A program made the position numbers and the translations under genes. A model generated the notes under the pieces. It saw only the letters and a program-made list of their open reading frames with translations, was not told the origin of the DNA and did no database searches. This document shows positions 50,866 through 59,586 of a DNA stretch of 64,000 nt, piece after piece. Each line of letters begins with the position of its first letter. Position 1 is the first letter of the stretch. The DNA comes from Advenella alkanexedens (GTDB lineage: Bacteria; Pseudomonadota; Gammaproteobacteria; Burkholderiales; Burkholderiaceae_B): contig NZ_JAHSPR010000001.1 of assembly GCF_019132845.1 (NCBI RefSeq), positions 186,001 to 250,000 on the forward strand. The letters run 5' to 3'.

Positions 50866-53556
50866 TTATTCATCTGTTGAAGATTGAGAATCGTCCTGCC
50901 CGGAAACCTCGCCTGATCCATCTTCGGGTGCACCGGAAGTGGTATCCGAAGCAACCTCATCGCTTTCGCCATCACCATCCACATCACTCTCAACAACCCG
51001 ACGAACCCCAGACAACAGGCTTCCGTCATCGACGTTAATGAGGGTAACACCCTGTGTGGCCCGACCCATTTCCCTGATTTCAGATACCCGGGTGCGAACC
51101 AGGACGCCTCCCGTTGTAATGAGCATAATCTCATCATCGGGCTCAACCAGGACAGCCCCCACCACCTTGCCATTACGGGCACTGGTCTGAATGGCAATCA
51201 TGCCTTTGGTACCGCGGCCATGGCGGGTATATTCCGTAATGGACGTGCGTTTTCCAAAGCCGTTTTCAGTGGCGGTCAGTACACTTTGCGTTTCATCACC
51301 GGCGACCAGCAGGGAAATCACACTTTGCCCGTCTTCCAGACTCATGCCGCGGACACCTCGCGCCGTACGACCCATGGGCCGCACATCATTTTCATCAAAA
51401 CGAACGGCCTTGCCCGCATCGGAAAACAGCATGATGTCGTGCTCACCATCGGTAAGATCGGCACCGATCAGATGGTCCCCCTCATCGAGGGCCACCGCAA
51501 TAATACCAGCCTTGCGAGGATTGGAAAAATCGGACAAAGGCGTCTTCTTGACTGTGCCACGCAAGGTTGCCATAAAGACGTAACGGTCTTCAACAAAAGC
51601 CTTGACCGGCAGAATAACCGTAATTTTCTCGCCATCCACCAAGGGGAACATATTGACAATAGGACGTCCGCGTGAACCCCGGGTGCCTTGTGGCACTTCC
51701 CAGACTTTCAGCCAATAGACGCGACCATGGTCGGAAAAACACAACAGGTAGTCGTGCGTATTGGCAATAAACAACTGATCGATCCAGTCATCTTCTTTCA
51801 TGGCCGTTGCCTGCTTGCCCCTGCCACCGCGTTTTTGGGCACGGTATTCGGACAGGGGCTGGCTTTTGATATAACCACTATTTGACAGAGTTACAACCAT
51901 ATCGGCAGGTGTAATCAGGTCCTCAGTATCGAGCTCAGTGGCGTTGGCTTCGATGACCGAACGACGCACATCTTTAACATTGGTTGAGAATTCTGTCTTG
52001 ATGAGTGTCAGTTCATCGGCAATGATGGCAGTAATACGCTCGGGCTTGGAGAGAATATCCAGCAGATCGGAAATGGTTTCCATGATCTCTTTATATTCAT
52101 TGACGATCTTATCCTGCTCAAGCCCGGTCAGGCGTTGCAGGCGCATGTTCAGAATTTCCTGTGCCTGCACATCGCTTAGGCGATACAAGCCGTCGGCCTG
52201 CAGACCGAACACAGCCGCCAGGCCTTCAGGACGATACGCGGCGCTGCCACCCAGAACACCGCCATTATCGGCATCGGCACGGGCCAGCATTTCGCGTACC
52301 AGGGAAGAGTCCCAGGTGCGGGCCATCAATTCCTGACGGGCCACCGGTGGCGTGGGCGCAGCCTTAATAATGGCGATAAAATCATCGATATTGGCCAAAG
52401 CCACCGCCAGACCTTCCAACACATGACCACGTTCACGGGCTTTACGCAACTGGTACACGGTGCGGCGCGTGACCACCTCACGGCGATGCTGAAGGAAATA
52501 ATCAACCAACTGTTTAAGATTCAGCAACCGGGGCTGACCTTCCACCAAGGCCACCAGGTTCATGCCGAACGTATCCTGCAACTGGGTATGCTTATACAGG
52601 TTATTCAGAACCACCTCGGGCACTTCGCCGCGTTTAAGTTCAATGACCAGACGCATCCCGTCTTTGTCGGACTCATCGCGAATATCAGCAATACCCTCAA
52701 TTTTTTTCTCGTTCACCAGGTCAGCGATACGTTCTTGCAAGGTCTTTTTATTAACCTGATAGGGCAGTTCGTCAACAATGATGGCCTGACGATTGCCCCT
52801 TTCCATATCTTCAAAATGCGTTTTGGCGCGCATGACCACACGCCCACGTCCGGTCCGGTAACCTTCCCTGACTCCTGACATGCCATAAATAATACCGCCA
52901 GTAGGGAAGTCGGGGGCTGGAATCAGCTCCATCAACTCATCGATACTGCAGTCCGGATTACGCAGACAAAACAGACACCCGTCAACCACTTCGGACAGGT
53001 TATGGGGAGGAATATTGGTGGCCATACCAACCGCAATGCCCGAACTGCCGTTAACCAGCAGATTGGGTAACCGGGAAGGCAACAGGAGCGGCTCTTGTTC
53101 ACTGCCGTCATAGTTGGGGCCGAAATCAACCGTTTCCTGATCGATGTCGGCCAGCAATTCGTGAGCAATCCTGGCAAGACGGATTTCCGTGTAACGCATG
53201 GCCGCGGCACTATCGCCGTCGACAGAGCCAAAGTTGCCCTGCCCATCGACCAGCATGTAACGCAGCGAGAAGTCCTGGGCCATACGCACGATGGTATCGT
53301 ATACCGCCTGATCGCCATGAGGATGATATTTACCGATAACATCACCAACAATACGTGCGGATTTTTTATAAGCCCTGTTCCAGTCATTATTGAGTTCATG
53401 CATGGCAAAAAGCACACGCCGGTGAACAGGCTTGAGACCGTCCCTGACATCTGGCAAGGCACGACCGACAATCACACTCATCGCGTAGTCGAGATAACTA
53501 CGACGCATTTCTTCTTCCAATGAAATTGGAAGCGTCTCCTTGGCAAAGGAATCCAT
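50866..53556 (-). CDS. gyrA: DNA gyrase subunit A
   Basis: Breaks and rejoins DNA in the A2B2 gyrase that introduces negative supercoils. The catalytic tyrosine lies in [10 protein letters not shown] (Tyr122 counting from this ATG). The quinolone-pocket helix reads [10 protein letters not shown], so position 83 is Gln instead of the Ser of E. coli, while Asp87 is kept. The GyrA-box QRRGGRG-type motif ([13 protein letters not shown]) precedes the C-terminal beta-pinwheel. The tail of about 45 residues is very acidic ([10 protein letters not shown]...). First gene of gyrA-serC-pheA-tyrA-aroA-cmk. A GTG start three codons earlier is possible. Confidence 0.96.
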   Translation of the reverse strand: MDSFAKETLPISLEEEMRRSYLDYAMSVIVGRALPDVRDGLKPVHRRVLFAMHELNNDWNRAYKKSARIVGDVIGKYHPHGDQAVYDTIVRMAQDFSLRYMLVDGQGNFGSVDGDSAAAMRYTEIRLARIAHELLADIDQETVDFGPNYDGSEQEPLLLPSRLPNLLVNGSSGIAVGMATNIPPHNLSEVVDGCLFCLRNPDCSIDELMELIPAPDFPTGGIIYGMSGVREGYRTGRGRVVMRAKTHFEDMERGNRQAIIVDELPYQVNKKTLQERIADLVNEKKIEGIADIRDESDKDGMRLVIELKRGEVPEVVLNNLYKHTQLQDTFGMNLVALVEGQPRLLNLKQLVDYFLQHRREVVTRRTVYQLRKARERGHVLEGLAVALANIDDFIAIIKAAPTPPVARQELMARTWDSSLVREMLARADADNGGVLGGSAAYRPEGLAAVFGLQADGLYRLSDVQAQEILNMRLQRLTGLEQDKIVNEYKEIMETISDLLDILSKPERITAIIADELTLIKTEFSTNVKDVRRSVIEANATELDTEDLITPADMVVTLSNSGYIKSQPLSEYRAQKRGGRGKQATAMKEDDWIDQLFIANTHDYLLCFSDHGRVYWLKVWEVPQGTRGSRGRPIVNMFPLVDGEKITVILPVKAFVEDRYVFMATLRGTVKKTPLSDFSNPRKAGIIAVALDEGDHLIGADLTDGEHDIMLFSDAGKAVRFDENDVRPMGRTARGVRGMSLEDGQSVISLLVAGDETQSVLTATENGFGKRTSITEYTRHGRGTKGMIAIQTSARNGKVVGAVLVEPDDEIMLITTGGVLVRTRVSEIREMGRATQGVTLINVDDGSLLSGVRRVVESDVDGDGESDEVASDTTSGAPEDGSGEVSGQDDSQSSTDE

Positions 53557-53638
53557 ATTACTCACAAATTTTTATCTGGTTGGGCAAAAACACTAAAATG
53601 TCTCTACCAATAATGAAAAAGCCAATTTGGGCGAAATG

Positions 53639-53652
53639 TTGATTCTAACATT
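53639..53652 (-). promoter_or_regulatory. Extended -10 promoter candidate for gyrA
   Basis: AATGTTAGAATCAA on the minus strand contains TGTTAGAAT, an extended -10, about 85 bases before the gyrA start. The same 14 bases occur before the thrS leader. Confidence 0.45.
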
Positions 53653-53897
53653 TATAGTGCATGGACAAACATCAATCCGTTGGCTTAAAAAGATTTTATT
53701 CAGGAGCATCCCCCTTTATTTTCGACCAATTCCTTTAAGTTTTAGGTTTCGAGTTCATCTTTAAATACTTAAAGATTTCAACGTTTTTCACCGCACCTAC
53801 ACATTTTACTGCTTGTTGCTCAAATCCAACAAAATTTGCATATAAACGACAGATTTGAAAAGATCCTTTAAAAATGTTGGGCTTACGCTCTACAAGC

Positions 53898-53941
53898 CAC
53901 GGGAAAATCGCGTAAGATCTGTTCAAGAACACGGGAAAATC
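53898..53941. repeat. Two 12-bp direct repeats upstream of the ompA promoter
   Basis: CACGGGAAAATC occurs twice with starts 32 bases apart, close to three helical turns, ending 12 bases before the putative ompA -35. The same-face spacing suggests two binding sites for a regulator. Confidence 0.5.
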
Positions 53942-53952
53942 TAGCTTAACCC

Positions 53953-53982
53953 TTTGAATGAACTTTCAAGCGTTGCTATACT
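53953..53982 (+). promoter_or_regulatory. ompA promoter candidate
   Basis: TTTGAA (53953-53958) and an extended TGC-TATACT (-10 at 53977-53982) are separated by 18 bases. The leader to the ATG would be about 68 bases, a usual length for a stable ompA leader. Confidence 0.5.
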
Positions 53983-54056
53983 GACCCTGATTTCCAATCA
54001 TGCGGCGGGTTTCGCTGCGAGTCATTTTTTAGCTTTCAAGCTCAACGAGGAGAAAC

Positions 54057-54623
54057 ATGAATAAGCCCTCTAAATTCGCATTAGCATTCGCCGTGGTTGC
54101 TGCCGCAACTTCTGGCGTCGCATCAGCGCAAACTGTCGACAATTGGGTAAACCCATACGGTCTGGTTTGGATGAACGGCACAAATGAACATTGCTGGCGT
54201 GACAACTTCTGGACACCTGCAACAGCAGCTCAAGGCTGCGGTGCACCACAAGCACGCGACATCGTTGCCCAGAAAGTAACGCTCAACGCTGACACATTCT
54301 TTGATTTTGACAAATCAACCCTGAAACCTGAAGGCCGTAACATTCTGGACCAGGTTGCCCAACAGGCAAAACAACTTAACCTTGAATCAGTTATTGCTGT
54401 TGGTTATACCGACTCTATCGGTACTGCACAATACAACCAAGGTCTGTCAGAGCGCCGTGCAGCCACTGTTAAAAACTACCTGATCTCTCAAGGCATTCCT
54501 GCCGACCAGATTATCGCTTCCGGCCGCGGTGAAAACGACCCAATCGCTTCCAACGCAACTCGCGAAGGTCGTGCTAAAAACCGTCGCGTAGAAATCGAAA
54601 TCATCGGTACTCCACGCAACTAA
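54057..54623 (+). CDS. ompA: OmpA-family outer-membrane/peptidoglycan-binding protein
   Basis: Secreted 188-residue protein with a signal peptide (FALAFAVVAAATSGVASA), a short region with WVNPYGLVWMNGTNEHCWRDNFWTP and two Cys (in EHCWRD and QGCGAP), then a full OmpA-like domain. TDSIGTAQYNQGLSERRAATVKNYL and NATREGRAKNRRVEIEI keep the Asp and Arg that bind diaminopimelate in peptidoglycan. There is no eight-stranded barrel of the E. coli OmpA type. This small form is the one found beside ubiG and gyrA in Bordetella relatives. GAGGAG seven bases before the ATG suggests strong translation. Confidence 0.93.
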   Translation: MNKPSKFALAFAVVAAATSGVASAQTVDNWVNPYGLVWMNGTNEHCWRDNFWTPATAAQGCGAPQARDIVAQKVTLNADTFFDFDKSTLKPEGRNILDQVAQQAKQLNLESVIAVGYTDSIGTAQYNQGLSERRAATVKNYLISQGIPADQIIASGRGENDPIASNATREGRAKNRRVEIEIIGTPRN

Positions 54624-54651
54624 GCGCAGGAAATTTATTTTTTCCTACAGT

Positions 54652-54677
54652 AAAAAGCCCCCTATTGGGGGCTTTTT
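54652..54677 (+). terminator. ompA terminator
   Basis: AAAAAGCCCCC / GGGGGCTTTTT with a four-base loop lies 28 bases after the ompA stop; the T run continues on the plus strand. Confidence 0.92.
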
Positions 54678-54774
54678 ACTATCCGCCTTCAGGACAGTCT
54701 TTCCTGGCCTATGATAAACTTGAATCCTTACTGTTTACACCCCGATTATTTTCAGGTTTCAAGAATAAGGCCCT

Positions 54775-55506
54775 ATGAATACTCCCACCATCACTTCCGA
54801 TCCCATCAACGCAGACCCGGCTGAACTGGAAAAATTCAGCGCCCTGGCATCCAAATGGTGGGATCCTACCAGTGAATTCAAACCCTTACACGCCATTAAT
54901 CCACTCAGGCTCGAATGGATTCAGTCACTGGCTGGCTCCCTGACTGACAAAACAATTATCGATGTAGGCTGTGGCGGTGGCATTCTTTCCGAAAGCATGG
55001 CAGCAGCCGGTGCCAAAGTTACCGGTATAGACCTTGCCCAAAAGTCACTGACTGTTGCAAAGTTGCACGGACTGGAATCCGGGATAAAAGTAGAATACCT
55101 TAAAGTGGCGGTTGAACAAATCGCCCAAGAACGCACGGCACAATACGATGTGGTCACCTGCATGGAAATGCTTGAGCATGTTCCCGATCCTGCCTCCATC
55201 GTCAATGCCTGTGCAAAATTGGTTAAACCCGGTGGTTGGGTGTTTTTCTCCACACTCAACCGAAACATGAAATCTTTCATGTATGCCATCATAGGAGCCG
55301 AGTATATTATGAACCTGCTTCCCAAAGGAACACATAACTATGGCAGTTTCATCAAACCCAGCGAACTGGTTTCCTGTGCACGCTGTGCAAAACTTGATTT
55401 AATCAGCATGAAAGGACTTGAATACAATCCTTTAACTGCGAAATATAAACTCAGTAACGATACTTCGGTCAATTATTTGATAGCGACTCGTAAATGCGAA
55501 GAATAG
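54775..55506 (+). CDS. ubiG: Ubiquinone biosynthesis O-methyltransferase UbiG
   Basis: SAM-dependent enzyme that does both O-methylations of ubiquinone synthesis. The N-terminal motif [36 protein letters not shown] is diagnostic for UbiG. SAM-binding motif I is [15 protein letters not shown], and the post-motif [14 protein letters not shown]-type sequence ([15 protein letters not shown]) follows. The 243 residues are normal. Its end overlaps gph by 13 bases. Confidence 0.96.
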   Translation: MNTPTITSDPINADPAELEKFSALASKWWDPTSEFKPLHAINPLRLEWIQSLAGSLTDKTIIDVGCGGGILSESMAAAGAKVTGIDLAQKSLTVAKLHGLESGIKVEYLKVAVEQIAQERTAQYDVVTCMEMLEHVPDPASIVNACAKLVKPGGWVFFSTLNRNMKSFMYAIIGAEYIMNLLPKGTHNYGSFIKPSELVSCARCAKLDLISMKGLEYNPLTAKYKLSNDTSVNYLIATRKCEE

Positions 55507-56177
55507 TTTTCTTTGATTTTGATGGCACGCTGGTTGATAGCGCCCCAGACCTTGCGCATGCAGCTAATTTACAACGCATTCGCAAAGGATTGCCCGCACT
55601 GGAATATGCAGCCTTAAGACCTTATGCCTCACAAGGCGCCAGAGGGCTGCTTGGGGCAGCTCTGAACCTGCAACCCGGACACACGGAATACGAAATGGTT
55701 CGCCAGCAATTTTTACAAGACTATAAAAACTGCATGACGACCAACAGTCGGCTCTTTACCGGCATTACCGAATTGCTGGACAAGATAGAACAAAACAATA
55801 TAGGTTGGGGTATTGTCACCAATAAGGCGAAGGATCTATCTTTTCCCCTGTTCGACCATTTCCAGCTAACTACCCGCAGCGTTGCCAATGTATGCGGAGA
55901 CACCACGCCTTACGCCAAACCACATCCCGCACCTTTACTCCACGCTGCCCAGCTGGCCAACAGCCTGCCCGAACACTGCATTTATGTCGGTGACGATGAA
56001 CGGGACATCATCGCTGGAAAAGCGGCCAATATGGCCACCATTGCCGTTTCCTATGGATACTGTAACAATACAGACAAGATACATGACTGGCAGGCCGATA
56101 TGATAGTAGACAAAGTCAATGAGCTGTGGGATGCCATTACTCACCTGATTCAAAAAAATGAGGTTGGAAATGATTAA
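55494..56177 (+). CDS. gph: Phosphoglycolate phosphatase, HAD family
   Basis: Removes phosphate from 2-phosphoglycolate produced during DNA repair. HAD motif I is [16 protein letters not shown] (nucleophile Asp9). Motif II threonine is in [10 protein letters not shown], the Lys in [12 protein letters not shown], and motif IV in [18 protein letters not shown]. The 227-residue protein is Gph-like; related HAD phosphatases such as MupP cannot be excluded by motif alone, and in some bacteria the ubiG neighbour is indeed called MupP. The 13-base overlap with ubiG means coupled translation. Confidence 0.88.
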   Translation: MRRIVFFDFDGTLVDSAPDLAHAANLQRIRKGLPALEYAALRPYASQGARGLLGAALNLQPGHTEYEMVRQQFLQDYKNCMTTNSRLFTGITELLDKIEQNNIGWGIVTNKAKDLSFPLFDHFQLTTRSVANVCGDTTPYAKPHPAPLLHAAQLANSLPEHCIYVGDDERDIIAGKAANMATIAVSYGYCNNTDKIHDWQADMIVDKVNELWDAITHLIQKNEVGND

Positions 56178-56760
56178 TTCCCGGCATTTGACATCCTTAC
56201 GATTATTACTGGCGTCTTCCACACTGCTTTCCGGCTGCGTCCTGAATCCTGGCCCCGGCAGCCTGAATGTGGATCCCGATGGAAAGCCCACTTCCATCTT
56301 TTTCGGGCGTACGGCACTATCACCCAGCAACTGGGACACAATCACCAAATCCATTAAAGACTCGGACAAAGAGTCATTAGGTGTTGAAGTAAACCGCGTG
56401 CACGATGGCAGCCTTAGAATTATTTTGCCGGCCAACAACTCATTTCGCTCTGGCAAAACCAACATCAACCGAAAAATGTTCCCTATTCTGGATAAAATTG
56501 TTACAGAACTTAAACAAACCCAGAACCTGCGCATTAAGGTCGTTGGACATACCGACTCTCAAGGAGACGAAATTAACAACCAGGCCCTGTCCGTACAAAG
56601 AGCCTCTGCGGTTGCCCATTACTTAATTAAAAAAGGGGTGAAAAGCGTCCGGATTGACATCGAAGGCAGAGGTTCCATCGACCCACTCATGAGCAATGAC
56701 ACCACCTACGGCAGAGCCGTAAACCGCCGCATTGAACTGTATTTGTACGAATTAAGATAG
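56170..56760 (+). CDS. OmpA-like peptidoglycan-binding lipoprotein
   Basis: A 196-residue lipoprotein (signal peptide to STLLSGCVLN, modified Cys at residue 23) with a C-terminal OmpA domain. VGHTDSQGDEINNQALSVQRASAVAHYLIKKGV and NDTTYGRAVNRRIELYL retain the peptidoglycan-binding Asp and Arg. The middle region (DTITKSIKDSDKES...) is unassigned. I start at MINSRHL, which has GAGG six bases upstream; an earlier in-frame start would overlap gph more. Here the ATG overlaps the gph stop region by eight bases, so it is co-transcribed. It is not the standard Pal because no tol genes are near. Confidence 0.88.
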   Translation: MINSRHLTSLRLLLASSTLLSGCVLNPGPGSLNVDPDGKPTSIFFGRTALSPSNWDTITKSIKDSDKESLGVEVNRVHDGSLRIILPANNSFRSGKTNINRKMFPILDKIVTELKQTQNLRIKVVGHTDSQGDEINNQALSVQRASAVAHYLIKKGVKSVRIDIEGRGSIDPLMSNDTTYGRAVNRRIELYLYELR

Positions 56761-56861
56761 ATCCCATATACCGGGGGTTACCTCCCCCAATATTTCATAA
56801 GCTTGACCAAAAAAACCACCCTTCATGGGCCTTCAGCCAAAAGAAAAAAATCGCATCCTGA

Positions 56862-57150
56862 AAATGGAAAAGGGAGCCGAAGCTCCCTTCCAATCCGTTC
56901 TGTTGCCAAGTGGATCAGGCTCCTAGCGGCCAAATTAGGCGGCTAATGCGTAACTTTCGTCATTTGCATTTAAGAGTTTTGCTTGATTTACGGTCATCGC
57001 CTACCGGCTGCCAGTCTTCCTATCTTTCCCTGTCGAAACCTTGGCGTCCCCATCAACAAGATACTCTATTGCAAATATCCTGTTGGTGGAGACGGCGGGA
57101 CTCGAACCCGCGTCCAGAAAACCTTCAGTTAACCAGATATACAGCTTGAG
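56862..57150 (-). ncRNA. ssrA: tmRNA, circularly permuted two-piece form
   Basis: The minus strand first encodes the acceptor piece. It has T-arm GCGGG-TTCGAGT-CCCGC and the 3' end CGTCTCCACCA (CCA at 57084-57086). A 32-base spacer follows (57052-57083), then the coding piece from GGGGACG at 57051. GGGGACG pairs with CGTCTCC as a seven-pair acceptor stem (one G-U), and CAGGGAA of the coding piece can pair with TTTTCTG of the acceptor piece. The tag frame GCA...TAA (56967 to 56935) encodes ANDESYALAA. A hairpin AGGGAGC/GCTCCCT (56871-56888) ends the gene. The outer ends are approximate. Two-piece tmRNA is known in betaproteobacteria. It tags stalled proteins for ClpXP. Confidence 0.93.
56871..56888 (-). 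terminator. tmRNA gene terminator
   Basis: On the minus strand AGGGAGC-TTCG-type-GCTCCCT is followed by TTTTCC. It lies downstream of the coding piece. Confidence 0.7.
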
Positions 57151-57224
57151 TAGAATAATAACACAAAAACAAAATAAATCCACACTCAAAGAAGCACTTT
57201 TATTTCAATGCATTACAAACTTTT

Positions 57225-57782
57225 TTAGTCTTCCAGCAGTTTTTTCCAGCCCTGAACGCCCAATTGCGTGACTTTTTCTATGTTACTGTCAAAAATGACA
57301 CTGGCATCAGGATATTGCTGTGTCGCCTTGTCCAGACTTGACTCTCTGATCAGATGCAAGATGGGATAGGGTGAGCGGTTGGTATAATTACCGATATCAT
57401 CGACTTCGGTATCGGCAAACTGATACTCGGGATGAAAACTTGCTATTTGCAACTCTCCCACCAGTTCCAACTCTTCAAGAGTCAGCTCGGCAATATCCAG
57501 AAAATCATTAAAACCATAAAAGTCCTCAAACACATACGGCACCACCAACAAACAGGTATCCAGGACTTCAGGATCGGTTTCGATCAGGTTTTCACACTCT
57601 TTGACCAAGATCTGCTGCAGCTCTTTCACCGTTTCAGCACCCGTTACAACAATGCGTACCTGATTCTTTACGTAAACACTTTTGGCAAAAGGACACAGGT
57701 TCAGGCCAATCACGGCTTTTTCGACCCATTTTTTTGTCTTTTCCAGTATAACCGTTTCTTCTGAAGGCTGAATTGTTAACAT
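57225..57782 (-). CDS. DUF1415 family protein
   Basis: A 185-residue soluble protein of the conserved DUF1415 family. The hallmark N-terminal segment is WVEKAVIGLNLCPFAKSVY. Later elements are LVVPYVFEDFYGFNDFLDIAE, QIASFHPEYQFAD and NYTNRSPYPILHLIREES-like (NRSPYPILHLIRES). The invariant Cys and the His/Asp-containing motifs suggest an enzyme or metal site, but no activity is established to my knowledge. It lies just upstream of the tmRNA gene on the same strand, 75 bases away. Confidence 0.88.
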   Translation of the reverse strand: MLTIQPSEETVILEKTKKWVEKAVIGLNLCPFAKSVYVKNQVRIVVTGAETVKELQQILVKECENLIETDPEVLDTCLLVVPYVFEDFYGFNDFLDIAELTLEELELVGELQIASFHPEYQFADTEVDDIGNYTNRSPYPILHLIRESSLDKATQQYPDASVIFDSNIEKVTQLGVQGWKKLLED

Positions 57783-57936
57783 AATCTCTTTAACCCGCTT
57801 AATTGATAAAGTCCTATTGTATCGCTACTCTTAGCACACCGCTTGCGTACCCTAAAACAATAAAACCAACTCATCATGCCGCACAAGCGTGTAGAATGGA
57901 GTGTTTTACAATAATTTCCGGCTCGTTAGCAACATC

Positions 57937-58671
57937 ATGACCTTTGCTTTTATTATTCCCAGTGCGATCAATGACCGTGCCAACACATCCATTGACAATA
58001 CGATGGAACCAACCGCCCCCTCCGAGCATTCAGCTGAAAGCGCCTATGAACAGCTTCTGGCTACTGTCCGCAGCATTAACGAATCAGCCAAAGGTTCATT
58101 GATATCGGTCATTGAACATGGCGCTATCGCCCTGGATGACACGAAAAAAATCGACTTATTAAAACAGATCGACTTTTTGATGGAATACAACAACAACGAA
58201 ATTATCCAGAAAACAATCGAACAATACGCTGAGCGCATAAAATCTTTCAACCTTACCGAACTAACCTGCTTGATCTGGTTTCTGGAAGTAGCACAACAGC
58301 ACCAAATTTTCAGCAAGGTAAAACGTTTGTTTTTCATCAGACCAGGCCAGGTTTTTGACCCTGCGGTGCATGCACTTTCTGCCAACAAACCTGAAGCCAA
58401 AAACAAATTCATTTTGCCCAACTCCTATCCCTCACCCTACCTGTCAGGGCAAACCGGGAATATATGCCTGCAGTTCAATACTGACATATGGAGTTTTGAA
58501 CCTGGCCAGATCCCCTCACTGCTGGAAAGCCTGAAAAAAATGAGGGCATTCATGGAGCAACGCTTCAACGAAGACGGGTACGTAGACCTTGGTCATTGCC
58601 TGTATAAATTTATAAATGCCAGCCATATTTTCTATGACCTGGCGCTGGTTACCAAGCCCAACGCCGATTAA
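57937..58671 (+). CDS. Uncharacterised 244-residue protein
   Basis: Not recognised. The N-terminus (MTFAFIIPSAINDRANTSIDNT) is not a convincing signal peptide. The middle is helical and charged (TKKIDLLKQIDFLMEYNNNEIIQKTIEQYAERIK). The C-terminal half is mixed (PNSYPSPYLSGQTGNICLQFNTDIWSFEPGQIPSLLESLKKMRAFMEQRF). No transmembrane segments. Two other starts are possible, 12 codons upstream or at 58003, and none has a good ribosome binding site. It is convergent with rfbD, and their stop codons overlap. Codon use looks like the neighbours, so it is likely a genuine lineage-specific gene. Confidence 0.65.
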   Translation: MTFAFIIPSAINDRANTSIDNTMEPTAPSEHSAESAYEQLLATVRSINESAKGSLISVIEHGAIALDDTKKIDLLKQIDFLMEYNNNEIIQKTIEQYAERIKSFNLTELTCLIWFLEVAQQHQIFSKVKRLFFIRPGQVFDPAVHALSANKPEAKNKFILPNSYPSPYLSGQTGNICLQFNTDIWSFEPGQIPSLLESLKKMRAFMEQRFNEDGYVDLGHCLYKFINASHIFYDLALVTKPNAD

Positions 58672-59576
58672 AACAACAATTCATCAACCAAACGGCAAAC
58701 ACCAGGCCGCCAGCCAGGCATATGCAAATTGAACACTTGTTTTATTTTGCCATTGCTCAATCTTGAATTCAGGGGACGCCTGGCCGGCGTGGGGTATTGG
58801 GCTGTCGTAACCGGCACAACCTCCTGAAGTGCCAATGAGACCCCTTTGGCACGTAACTGTTCAAAGATCAGGTTGGCATAGGCCTGCCATGAGGTTTCCC
58901 CATCGGGCACCAAATGGTATATGCCATTCAAAGCGTTACGGTTTGGACCCGGATGCTCATTGAAATAAAACCGTATGGCATGTGCCGTGACATCCGCAAT
59001 CAAGTCCGCACCGGTTGGCACGCCAATCTGATCACTCACAATGGCCAACTTCTCTTTTTCCCTGGCCAGTTTAATCATTGTTTTGGCAAAATTTCCGCCA
59101 TGCGTACCATATACCCAGCTGGTACGAAAAATCAAATGCCCACACCCTGAACGCATAATTTCACGTTCGCCTTCCAGTTTGGTATAACCATAATAGTTGA
59201 CAGGATTGCCCTGCGCCAACTCTGACCGGGCCTGCTCTCCGGTGCCATCAAAAACATAGTCACTAGAATAATGCACCAATAAGCCCTGATGGGCCTTCAA
59301 GGCCCCGGCAATAGTCACCGGGGCTCTGGCATTGATCAAAAGTGCCTGCTCACGATCTGACTCAGCCTTGTCAACGGCCGTATAAGCGGCTGCATTAACC
59401 ACAACATCCGGCTTTAAATATTCAATGGTATTTGCCAGTCCATGAAGGTCTGACAAATCACCACACAGACCATATTCATTATGACGGGACAGGGCAAAGA
59501 TCTGCCCCAAAGGCTGCAATGCCCGTTGCAATTCCCAGCCAAGCTGGCCATTTTTCCCCAGTAATAGAATTTTCAT
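58668..59576 (-). CDS. rfbD: dTDP-4-dehydrorhamnose reductase
   Basis: Last step in making dTDP-L-rhamnose for surface polysaccharide. The N-terminal Rossmann motif is KILLLGKNGQLGWELQRAL, followed by DVVVNAAAYTAVDKAESD. The catalytic YGYTKLEGE (Tyr-x-x-x-Lys) is present, along with the C-terminal RRPLNSRLSNGKIKQVF, a family signature. I start at MKILLLG; the frame is open 25 codons upstream into the RND gene. It stands ten bases after an RND efflux pump gene, far from any rfbA, rfbB or rfbC, which is unusual. Confidence 0.93.
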   Translation of the reverse strand: MKILLLGKNGQLGWELQRALQPLGQIFALSRHNEYGLCGDLSDLHGLANTIEYLKPDVVVNAAAYTAVDKAESDREQALLINARAPVTIAGALKAHQGLLVHYSSDYVFDGTGEQARSELAQGNPVNYYGYTKLEGEREIMRSGCGHLIFRTSWVYGTHGGNFAKTMIKLAREKEKLAIVSDQIGVPTGADLIADVTAHAIRFYFNEHPGPNRNALNGIYHLVPDGETSWQAYANLIFEQLRAKGVSLALQEVVPVTTAQYPTPARRPLNSRLSNGKIKQVFNLHMPGWRPGVCRLVDELLF

Positions 59577-59586
59577 AATAATTACA

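Larger units (their letters stand above)
53653..54056. other. Non-coding region between gyrA and ompA
   Basis: About 400 bases. It contains a direct repeat CACGGGAAAATC at 53898-53909 and 53930-53941 and the ompA promoter and leader. A 65-codon minus-strand frame (53735-53932) has no recognisable features, and I do not call it. Confidence 0.55.

Noticed and set aside
53735-53932. 65-codon minus-strand frame between gyrA and ompA
   Set aside because: No ribosome binding site, no recognisable motif, and it lies in what looks like a regulatory region.
57001-57189. Small minus-strand frame with the segment LTEGFLDAGSSPAVSTN
   Set aside because: This lies over the tmRNA acceptor piece and is a known type of false protein call over such RNA.
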